Assembly: GCF_014645195.1 (NCBI RefSeq)
Contig: NZ_BMLK01000009.1
Coordinates: 116,291 to 180,290 of the forward strand
Length of the DNA: 64,000 bases
Source: Novosphingobium indicum
GTDB lineage: Bacteria; Pseudomonadota; Alphaproteobacteria; Sphingomonadales; Sphingomonadaceae
Reading direction: 5' to 3'
The translations under genes were made by a program, and so were the position numbers. The notes beneath the pieces are model-generated. The model was not told the DNA's origin, made no database searches, and saw only the letters and a program-made list of their open reading frames with translations. The stretch's first letter is position 1. Each line of letters opens with the position of its first letter. Below, in pieces: positions 51,527-60,498 of the stretch.

Positions 51527-52367
51527 GGGTCCGGACCCAATAACCGGATTCCCACCACGACAGGATTGTGATTCATTGCCTCTGCGAGGAGGCAGTGAGA
51601 TGTCTGATTTCTTTTGGTTTTCCGATGCACAGTGGGCTCGGATCGAGCCGCTTTTGCCGACGGATGTTCGCGGCAAGCCACGCGCGGATGATCGTCGAGT
51701 GTTGAGCGGGATTGTCCACGCGCTTCGCTGCGGCGGTCGCTGGGCGGACTGTGCTGACGTCTATGGTCCGAAGAAGACGCTCTCCAATCGGTTCGTCCGC
51801 TGGTCGGAGCGCGGCATCTGGGAAGGCATTTTCAGCGCGCTGGCGGGAGCCGGCGGCGCTCCAGATCGACTGTTCATCGACAGCAGTTGCATCAAGGTCC
51901 ACCGCTGCGCCGGTGGTGGAAAAGGGGGGCCTTGGCTCATGGTATCGGCCGCACCAAAGGCGGACGCAACACCAAGCTCCATGCCGTCTGCGACGCGAAA
52001 GGCCGCCCCGTCGTTCTGCTCCTGACGCCCGGCAACGTCCACGATTGCAAGGTCGCGCAGCTTTGCATCGAGGCGATGCCGCCATCCACCCAACTCGTCG
52101 CCGACAAGGGCTATGATAGCCAAGCTCTGCGCGAGTGGCTCGACGAGCGCGGCACCGAGGCTGTTATCCCGCCGCGCAAGAACCGCAAAATCCAGTACGA
52201 CTACGACAAGGCCATCTACAAGCAGCGCAACGTCATCGAGCGCATGTTCTGCCGCCTCAAGGACTGGCGCCGCATCGCCACCCGCTTCGACCGCAATGTC
52301 AAAAACTTCATGGGCGCCATCGCCCTCGCCGCCGCCGTCATCTGGTGGCTGTAACGAGTCCGGACCC
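51527..52367 (+). mobile_element. IS5-family insertion sequence (IS427-like), 841 bp
   Basis: The ends are inverted repeats: GGGTCCGGACCC on the left and, read inward from the right, GGGTCCGGACTC (11 of 12 identical). TA flanks both sides (51525-51526 and 52368-52369), the two-base target duplication of the IS427 group. The element encodes a two-frame transposase. It is complete and its ends are intact, so it may be active. The insertion point is exactly the stop codon of porin 2; TA plus the terminal base of the IS restore the TAG. Confidence 0.93.
51600..52354 (+). CDS. IS5-family transposase made by -1 frameshift (orfA/orfB)
   Basis: orfA (51600-52025) starts MSDFFWFSDAQWARIEPLLP with GAGGAGG upstream and encodes the N-terminal domain and the first catalytic Asp (LFIDSSCIKVHR). 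The remainder lies in the -1 frame up to 52354 and contains GIGRTKGGRNTKLHAV, the second Asp (VADKGYDSQAL) and the Glu region (RNVIERMFCRLKDWRRIATR). Both halves meet at the slippery run GGAAAAGGGGGG (51918-51929), where a -1 slip joins GGGK to RGALAHG. This is the known expression mode of IS427-group elements. The alternative is two separate ORFs or a decayed gene, but the sequence on both sides is intact. Confidence 0.9.
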
Positions 52368-53770
52368 TAGAAATCGATCTGGGCGCGCATGGCCATCGTA
52401 TCGAGCGAGTAGGACCCGTCGCCGTTGGCGGTGACGACCGCGTCATCGACCCAGGTATGGCCATAGTTGGCATAGAAGCGCAGGTGCGAAGTCGGCATCC
52501 AGACCAGCGACAGGCCGGCCGTCTGCTGATGGCCACCCGTCACGCCGGCATCGGCGAGATCGAGCCATTCATAGCGCGTATTCAGCTGAATGGCGCCGAT
52601 ACCGCCCTTGTCGATGCCCTTGCGCGGCTTGATGCGGCCGAAGGCGGCGTTCGAATAGGCGATCTTGTCGTCGGTCAGCATATAGCCGCCTTCGACATAG
52701 CCGCCGTTGAAGGTCGGATTCGACATGCCGGGACGGCTGACCTTCATCCAGCGCGATTCGGCGACCACATAGAAGCGATCGGAAATCCAGCCGGCTTCCA
52801 GCATGAGCTGGGTCTCGCCGTCGGAAGCCAGGGTGCCGGTGTCGGCCAGCCGCAGGTTTGTCGGATGAACGAACGGACGGGCGCGATAGCGGGAGGTGAC
52901 CACGGTACCCCCCTGCTCGCGGTAGTGGACCGACCCGCCGACATGCAGGATGCCGCCGGCGACGCGCGGTGACGCCACGACACGCCCATCCATGCTCCAG
53001 CTGCGCGCGGCATCGTCGCTGATGGTCGAGAGCGTATCGCTGAACACGCCGCCCTGAACAGTCAGTATCTTGTCGCTGTACTGCGCGGCGAGACCGAGAC
53101 GGCGTTCGAAGACGAAGGCCTCGCTCACCGAGCTGCGCTCCATGAAACCGGAATAGAGGTTCGCGGTCATGTCCTCGAAGCCGGTGAAGGGCCGCTGGTT
53201 GCCCAGCATGACCTTCACCTTGCGCCCGGCCTTGTAGGTAATGAGCGCATCGGCCAGCGAGATCGACGAACCGCCGACGCTCACATCCAGGAGATAGCCG
53301 ACATTGCCGGCCATCGTGCCTTCGGCACCAATCCAGGCGCGGCGCATTTCGGTGATCGTGCCGAGATGATCGTTGCCGCCGCCCGAAAGCCCCGAAGGAC
53401 CGTTGTAGCTGGCCGCATCGATCTGGATGCGGCCGCGCGGCTTGAAGCTCCAGCCGCCTTCGCCCTCGATCTGCGGAGCCCCCTTCCAGGCCACCTTTAC
53501 CGGCGGCGCCTTTTCGGCGGCCACCTTGGCGGCAGAGGCGGTTTCGGTCGCGGTCAGGGCGACTTCACTGGCGGCGTCGGCCTTGGCGTTGGCGGCGGCC
53601 AGTTCGCTCTCGAGCCTATCTATCCGCTGCGCCATGGCCTGCATCTGCGCGCGCATGGCGGCCAGTTCTTCCTGAACCGAGGCCGCATCGGCGGCACTCG
53701 CCTGCGTCGGCAGGGCCCATCCGGCCGATACCGCCAGCGCGACCGCTGAAATGCGAAGGGTTTTCCTCAC
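52367..53770 (-). CDS. OprO/OprP-type (phosphate-selective) porin 2
   Basis: A 467-residue porin paralogous to porin 1, with GTG start, identical first 36 residues, coiled coil, and barrel from KPRGRIQIDAASYNG to the aromatic end MRAQIDF. Barrel loops differ clearly from porin 1 (for example SGLSGGGNDHLGTITEMR), so the two may differ in selectivity. The stop codon at 52367-52369 is shared with the last IS base and the TA duplication. I found no well-spaced Pho box upstream, only two TGTCAC motifs 16 bp apart. It follows phoR by 165 bp on the same strand. Confidence 0.93.
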   Translation of the reverse strand: MRKTLRISAVALAVSAGWALPTQASAADAASVQEELAAMRAQMQAMAQRIDRLESELAAANAKADAASEVALTATETASAAKVAAEKAPPVKVAWKGAPQIEGEGGWSFKPRGRIQIDAASYNGPSGLSGGGNDHLGTITEMRRAWIGAEGTMAGNVGYLLDVSVGGSSISLADALITYKAGRKVKVMLGNQRPFTGFEDMTANLYSGFMERSSVSEAFVFERRLGLAAQYSDKILTVQGGVFSDTLSTISDDAARSWSMDGRVVASPRVAGGILHVGGSVHYREQGGTVVTSRYRARPFVHPTNLRLADTGTLASDGETQLMLEAGWISDRFYVVAESRWMKVSRPGMSNPTFNGGYVEGGYMLTDDKIAYSNAAFGRIKPRKGIDKGGIGAIQLNTRYEWLDLADAGVTGGHQQTAGLSLVWMPTSHLRFYANYGHTWVDDAVVTANGDGSYSLDTMAMRAQIDF

Positions 53771-53935
53771 TAGTCGGGTTCCTTCCGTGAACCTTGTTTT
53801 TTCCAGCGCACAGGGCCGCGCATGCGCGGCTGACGCAGGTCAAAACCTTCCACCATTGAGGAAAATTCAGTGCCGACCCCCGCCCCGCTGTCGCACGCTG
53901 TGACAACGGACTAGGGTGACACTGCCAGAAAGAAG

Positions 53936-54922
53936 CTAAGCTTCCTTAAGCGGCAACATAAGGGAAGCTGTCGTACCCGAGCCTAAACGACTTTCTATGT
54001 CGAAACGTCCGCGGTGGCGCTCGACGATATGCTTGACGATGGACAGGCCCAGCCCGGTCCCGCCCGCTGCACGGCTGCGGCTGGTATCGGCGCGATAGAA
54101 GCGTTCGGTGATGCGTGGCAGGTGCTCGGGCGGAATGCCCTCGCCATGGTCGCGCACCATGACCAGCGCCCAGCCGGTGCTTGCCGCTTCCACCGAGACC
54201 TCCACCGGACCGCCCGGTTTTCCGTACTTGAGCGCATTGTCGATGAGGTTGCGCAGGACCTGCGAGAGCTGCCCGCGGTCCCCGGCGATCACCGCATCCT
54301 CGCAATTGGCCGTAAGCGTGACCTGCGCACCGCCACGAAACTCGCCCACGACTTCCTGCGCCAGCGCGACCAGATCGATGCGGTCGGACGGCACTTCATG
54401 CTTGACCGCCTCGATCCGCGAGAGCGACATGAGGTCCGAGATCAGCGCCTGCATGCGCTGTGCCTCGTGCCGGATGGTGCCGAGGAAACGGTTGCGCACT
54501 TCCTCGTTACCGCCCGCCTTGGGATTGAGCAGCGTCTCCACGTAGCCGAGCACGTTCGCCAAGGGCGTGCGCAGTTCGTGGCTGGCATTGGCCACGAAAT
54601 CTGCATGCGACTTGGCCACGCTGACGCGCTCGGACAGGTCGTAGAGGCTGACCAGTCGTTCGTTCGGGCCGATGACGCGGCAGTCGACTTGCCAGACCGA
54701 GCCGCCCGTCGAAAGCCCGGTCACCTGCGCGGTGCCACCCTCGTCGCTGAGAATCGCGGCCACGGCCCGCGGATCGCGGATGGCGATGCGGACGTCCTGC
54801 CCCACGATATGCGCGCCCAGCAGGCCCTGCGCTGCGCTGTTGGCGAAGCGCACCTGCCCGCGCGACACGACGAGTGCCGGGGTCTGCAGCTGTTCGAGGA
54901 GGTGGACGCCCTCGACGGTCAT
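53936..54922 (-). CDS. phoR: Phosphate regulon sensor histidine kinase PhoR, lacking membrane segments
   Basis: A 328-residue kinase. A PAS-like domain (about 1-105) precedes the HisKA domain with H-box NASHELRTPLANVL. The ATPase domain has LRNLIDNALKYG (N), DHGEGIPPEHL (G1) and GTGLGLSIVKHIVE (G2). The ATG at 54922 has GGGAGGAG upstream and begins MTVEGVHLLEQLQTPALVV. No transmembrane helix is present, unlike the enterobacterial PhoR with its membrane anchor. It is separated from the pst operon by the porins and the IS. Assignment to PhoR rests on domain order and on its place in the phosphate locus. Confidence 0.9.
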   Translation of the reverse strand: MTVEGVHLLEQLQTPALVVSRGQVRFANSAAQGLLGAHIVGQDVRIAIRDPRAVAAILSDEGGTAQVTGLSTGGSVWQVDCRVIGPNERLVSLYDLSERVSVAKSHADFVANASHELRTPLANVLGYVETLLNPKAGGNEEVRNRFLGTIRHEAQRMQALISDLMSLSRIEAVKHEVPSDRIDLVALAQEVVGEFRGGAQVTLTANCEDAVIAGDRGQLSQVLRNLIDNALKYGKPGGPVEVSVEAASTGWALVMVRDHGEGIPPEHLPRITERFYRADTSRSRAAGGTGLGLSIVKHIVERHRGRFDIESRLGSGTTASLMLPLKEA

Positions 54923-55220
54923 GCGTGAAACTCCTCCCTGTTTCGAAGCGTAATGCTACGCTTTCATCATCCTTGGTAGCGGCGGCATAGTATTTTTAAG
55001 AGACAGTCCGGTGGCAATCGTATTCATTGCCGCATGTTTCAAGGAAAACGGCGCGTTTCGCTGTAAATAAGCGGCTGTGCCCACTCGTGCACGCTAGCCT
55101 TGCGCTATCACTATCGCTATGCTGCACTTGCGAGGGATCGAAGGGCGGGCTTCCGCCATTGTCCTGACAGCATTCACCAGGCCGTGAGGAGGAGTGCGGC
55201 TTCCGGATGGAAAGGTTTCT

Positions 55221-56663
55221 GTGACGAAATTCACTTCCGATCGCTTGCTCCTCTTCGGCGCCACAGGCGATCTGTCACGCAGGATGCTGTTGCCATCGCT
55301 GTGTGCCCTCGATGCGGACGGACTGCTCGATCCGGCCATCGAGATCATCGGCACGGCACGCTCCGAACTCGACGACCAGGGCTTTCGCAATTTCGCGCGC
55401 GAGGCGCTGGAGCAGTTCCTGCCCGCCAACCGGCGCGGTTCCATGGCCACGTTCCTGAATCGCCTGAGCTACCAGACGCTCGATGCCAACGATATCGGCG
55501 GTTTCCAGGCCCTGGCCGCAAAGGTCGGTACGCCCAAGGAAGGCCTCTCGATCTTCCTCTCGACCGCCCCGAGCCTGTTCGAACCCACCATTCGCGGATT
55601 GCAGCAGAGCGGACTGGCCGGAGAGAATGTCCGCATCGGCCTGGAAAAGCCGCTCGGCGTCGATCTGGAATCGAGCAAGGTCATCAACGACGCGGTGGCC
55701 GCAGCCTTCCCCGAAGACCGGATCTTCCGCATCGATCACTATCTGGGCAAGGAAACCGTCCAGAACCTGCTGGCGCTGCGCTTCGCCAACCTGATGTTCG
55801 AGCCGCTGTGGAACGCAGCGCATATCGACCACGTGCAGATCACCGTCGCCGAAACCGTCGGACTGGAATCGCGCGTTGCCTATTACGACGATTCCGGCGC
55901 GCTGCGCGACATGGTGCAGAACCACATGCTGCAACTGCTCGCGCTGGTCGCGATGGAGCCGCCCGTCTCCTACGACGCCACCAATGTGCGTGACGAAAAG
56001 GTCAAGATCCTGCGCTCGCTGCGCAAGGTAAAGGTCAAGGAAACCGTGACCGGCCAGTACCGCGCCGGCGCCATCGGCGGCGAGGCCGTGCCCGGCTACG
56101 ACGACGAACTCGGCAAGGATTCGGACACCGAGACGTTCGTTGCGATCAAGGCCTATATCGACAACTGGCGCTGGCAGGGCGTGCCCTTCTACTTGCGCAC
56201 CGGAAAACGCCTGCCGCGGCGCACCACCGAAATCGTAGTGCAGTTCCGCAATGTGCCGCATGCGATCTTTCCCGGGCGTAGCGCAAAGATGGTTTCCAAC
56301 CGGCTCGTCATCGGCATCCAGCCGAGCGAGAACATCACGCTTTCGCTGATGGCCAAGGTTCCCGGCCTCGACCGCGACGGTATCGGCCTGCGCTCGATCC
56401 CGCTTGAGATTTCCATGGCGGATGCCTTTGCTGGTCCGCAGCGCCGCATCGCCTACGAACGCCTGCTGCTCGATCTCATCGAAGGCGACCAGACGCTGTT
56501 CGTCCGGCGCGACGAGGTAGAGGCCCAATGGGAATGGATCGATGCGATCCGTGCCGGCTGGGAGGAACACCAGCTGGAGCCCAAGACTTATACTGCCGGA
56601 AGCTGGGGTCCTTCCGCCGCCATCGCGCTTGCCGAGCGCGACGGGGTGACCTGGCACGAGTGA
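55221..56663 (+). CDS. zwf: Glucose-6-phosphate 1-dehydrogenase
   Basis: A protein of 480 residues that oxidises glucose-6-phosphate to 6-phosphogluconolactone, the first step into the Entner-Doudoroff pathway. The nucleotide motif LLLFGATGDLSRRMLLPSL opens the protein, the EKPLG motif follows, and the substrate/catalytic segment RIDHYLGKETVQN is near residue 177. I read the start as GTG 55221 (VTKFTSDR) with GGAAAGG upstream; GTG 55194 nine codons earlier, directly behind AGGAGG, is also possible. It is the first gene of zwf-edd-glk-eda-ppc. No pgl gene is seen in the window. Confidence 0.95.
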   Translation: MTKFTSDRLLLFGATGDLSRRMLLPSLCALDADGLLDPAIEIIGTARSELDDQGFRNFAREALEQFLPANRRGSMATFLNRLSYQTLDANDIGGFQALAAKVGTPKEGLSIFLSTAPSLFEPTIRGLQQSGLAGENVRIGLEKPLGVDLESSKVINDAVAAAFPEDRIFRIDHYLGKETVQNLLALRFANLMFEPLWNAAHIDHVQITVAETVGLESRVAYYDDSGALRDMVQNHMLQLLALVAMEPPVSYDATNVRDEKVKILRSLRKVKVKETVTGQYRAGAIGGEAVPGYDDELGKDSDTETFVAIKAYIDNWRWQGVPFYLRTGKRLPRRTTEIVVQFRNVPHAIFPGRSAKMVSNRLVIGIQPSENITLSLMAKVPGLDRDGIGLRSIPLEISMADAFAGPQRRIAYERLLLDLIEGDQTLFVRRDEVEAQWEWIDAIRAGWEEHQLEPKTYTAGSWGPSAAIALAERDGVTWHE

Positions 56664-56766
56664 ACCCCGGCCGCGCCGGGAACAGGAATTGATGCCGGTA
56701 TAAAGGCGCCCGCAAGCGGCGTCCCGCGGATCGACCGCGGGCCGGACAAGAGATCAGGAGAAGCCC

Positions 56767-58593
<1,827 letters not shown>

Positions 58594-58605
58594 TGGGGAT
58601 GATGG

Positions 58606-58835
58606 TTCACGCGGAGACACGGAGACGCGGAGTTTGGAAGGGGTTCGCGCAAAGGCGCAAAGGCGCGAAGATGTCGTGCCTGCGGCGAAGCCGCCATTTT
58701 CCGCTACCAAGCCGATTAGCGCCATGTCAGGTACAGGAAGATAAGGCCTGCGGCGCTATACTATCTCCTTGCACCTTTGCGCCTTTGCGCGAACCTAAAA
58801 TGCCTTTTCTCCGCGTCTCCGCGCCTCCGCGTGAA
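58606..58835. repeat. Dispersed intergenic inverted-repeat element, copy 2
   Basis: The left arm starts TTCACGCGGAGACACGGAGA, 12 bp after the edd stop. The right arm ends CTCCGCGCCTCCGCGTGAA, 32 bp before the glk start. The arms are near-perfect inverted complements over about 27 bp. The interior has nested hairpins such as GCGGCGAAGCCGC and a CGCAAAGGCG repeat that recurs inverted near the right arm. It belongs to the same family as 4636-4810. It lies within the ED operon without separating strands. Confidence 0.8.
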
Positions 58836-58867
58836 ACCTCTATACTCCTGACCACAGGAGTAGCCCT

Positions 58868-59860
58868 ATGACCCAGCTCGTCACTGTCGATATCGGCGGC
58901 ACCCACGCCCGTTTCGCTATCGCCGAAGTGTCCGGCGACGGCACCATCACGATGAGCGAACCGGCAACGCTGCACACCAGCGACCACGCCAGTTTCGAGA
59001 CGGCCTGGCAGGCCTTTCGCGAGATGAACGGCGGCGATATCCCGCCCGCCGTGGCCATGTCCGTCGCGGGCCCGGTGGGCGGAGATGTCATCAAGTTCAC
59101 CAACAACCCCTGGATCATCCGGCCCGCGCTGATCGAGGAGAAGCTGGGCGCCACGCGCCACACCATCGTCAACGACTTCGCCGCCGTCGCCCATGCCGTC
59201 GCGCGCGCCGACGACAGCGAGTTCGTCGATCTCGCCGGACCGCCGGGAGCCCCGCTGCCAGCGTCGGGCACGCTGAGCGTACTCGGCCCCGGAACCGGCC
59301 TCGGCGTCGCGCACCTCTGGCGTGACGGGCGACCCATCGCCCAGGGCGGCAGCTACCATGTGCAGGCGACCGAAGGCGGGCACATCGACTTCGCCCCGCT
59401 CGACCAGATCGAGGATGCCATCCTGGCTCGTCTGCGCAAGCGCCACACCCGCGTCTCGGTCGAGCGCGTCGTCTCCGGCCCCGCGATCGTCGACATCTAC
59501 GCAACGCTTGCCGCGATGGAACACCGCGCCGTCGTCGAACGCACCGATGTCGAGATCTGGACCGCCGGCACCTCGGGCGAGGACCCGCTGGCCGCCGCCG
59601 CCGTCGACCGCTTCTGCCTCTCGCTCGGCGCCGCGGCGGGCGACTACGCGCTTGCCCATGGCGCGGGCGGCGTCGTCATTGCCGGCGGCCTCGGCTACCG
59701 CATTCGCGAGACCATTCTTCAGTCCGGCTTTGCCGAGCGGTTCTGCGCCAAGGGGCGCTTTGCCGGCATGATGGCCGGCCTTCCCGTCAAACTCATCACC
59801 CACCCGCAGCCCGGCCTGTTCGGCGCCGCTGCGGCTTTCGCCAGGGAGCACCTGCAGTAA
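58868..59860 (+). CDS. glk: Glucokinase
   Basis: A 330-residue ROK/Glk-type kinase that phosphorylates glucose at the start of the Entner-Doudoroff route. Phosphate-1 is VDIGGTHARFAIAE at residue 8; the substrate-contact motif NDFAAVAHAVAR and the phosphate-2 motif LGPGTGLGVAHLW follow; EGGHIDFAP is the conserved sugar-binding segment. AGGAGTAGCCC precedes the ATG. Its TAA overlaps the eda ATG (TAATG). Confidence 0.96.
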   Translation: MTQLVTVDIGGTHARFAIAEVSGDGTITMSEPATLHTSDHASFETAWQAFREMNGGDIPPAVAMSVAGPVGGDVIKFTNNPWIIRPALIEEKLGATRHTIVNDFAAVAHAVARADDSEFVDLAGPPGAPLPASGTLSVLGPGTGLGVAHLWRDGRPIAQGGSYHVQATEGGHIDFAPLDQIEDAILARLRKRHTRVSVERVVSGPAIVDIYATLAAMEHRAVVERTDVEIWTAGTSGEDPLAAAAVDRFCLSLGAAAGDYALAHGAGGVVIAGGLGYRIRETILQSGFAERFCAKGRFAGMMAGLPVKLITHPQPGLFGAAAAFAREHLQ

Positions 59861-60498
59861 TGACCCCGAAATCCGCCGCCGTCGAAAAGGTCATGCGTCT
59901 CGCGCCGGTCATCCCGGTGCTGGTGATCGAGGATATCGAGCACGCCCTGCCCGTCGCCGAAGCGCTGGTCGCGGGCGGCCTTCCCGCGCTGGAAGTCACC
60001 CTGCGCACCGAATGCGCCATCGAGGCGATCAAGGTGATGAAGCAGGTGCCCGGCGCGACCGTGGGTGCAGGCACCGTGCTCACGCCGGAAGACCTCGCCA
60101 GGTCCATCGATGCCGGGGCCGAATTCATCGTCTCGCCCGGGCTCACCCCCACGCTGGGCGAAGCGGCGGCGAAATCGGGCATTCCCTTCCTGCCCGGCAC
60201 CGCCAATGCCAGCGACGTGATGCTGGCGCTCGAACTCGGCTTCGACCGGCTCAAGTTCTTCCCAGCGATGGCCGCCGGCGGTCCCTCCGCGCTCAAGGCG
60301 ATCTCGGCCCCGCTGGCCGCCGCGAAGTTCTGCCCCACCGGCGGCGTCACGCCGGATAATGCGCCCGACTGGCTGGCGCTCGATGCCGTGCTCTGCGTCG
60401 GCGGAAGCTGGATGGTGCCCAAGGGCGCGCCCGACGTCGCCAAGATCGAAGCCGCTGCCCGCACCGCAGCGCAGCTCGGCCCCAAGGAGACTGCATGA
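59860..60498 (+). CDS. eda: 2-dehydro-3-deoxy-phosphogluconate (KDPG) aldolase
   Basis: A 212-residue class I aldolase that splits KDPG into pyruvate and glyceraldehyde-3-phosphate. The catalytic Glu is in ALEVTLRTECAIEAI, the Schiff-base Lys is in RLKFFPAMAAGG near residue 137, and GATVGAGTVLTPEDL and FCPTGGVTPDN are the other active-site loops. It overlaps glk by one base and the PEPC-like gene by four, so the three are translationally coupled. Confidence 0.96.
   Translation: MTPKSAAVEKVMRLAPVIPVLVIEDIEHALPVAEALVAGGLPALEVTLRTECAIEAIKVMKQVPGATVGAGTVLTPEDLARSIDAGAEFIVSPGLTPTLGEAAAKSGIPFLPGTANASDVMLALELGFDRLKFFPAMAAGGPSALKAISAPLAAAKFCPTGGVTPDNAPDWLALDAVLCVGGSWMVPKGAPDVAKIEAAARTAAQLGPKETA

Noticed and set aside
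51576..51599. Start of the transposase at 51576
   Set aside because: The ATG at 51600 follows GAGGAGG directly and matches the usual IS5-family N-terminus; the frame upstream only reads through the Shine-Dalgarno.
53771..53935. Two TGTCAC motifs upstream of porin 2
   Set aside because: The spacing is 16 bp, out of phase with the 11-bp pattern seen at the other sites.
54923..55220. A short gene between phoR and zwf
   Set aside because: No frame has a start with a Shine-Dalgarno and a plausible protein; I see only a presumptive zwf promoter region without a recognisable operator.
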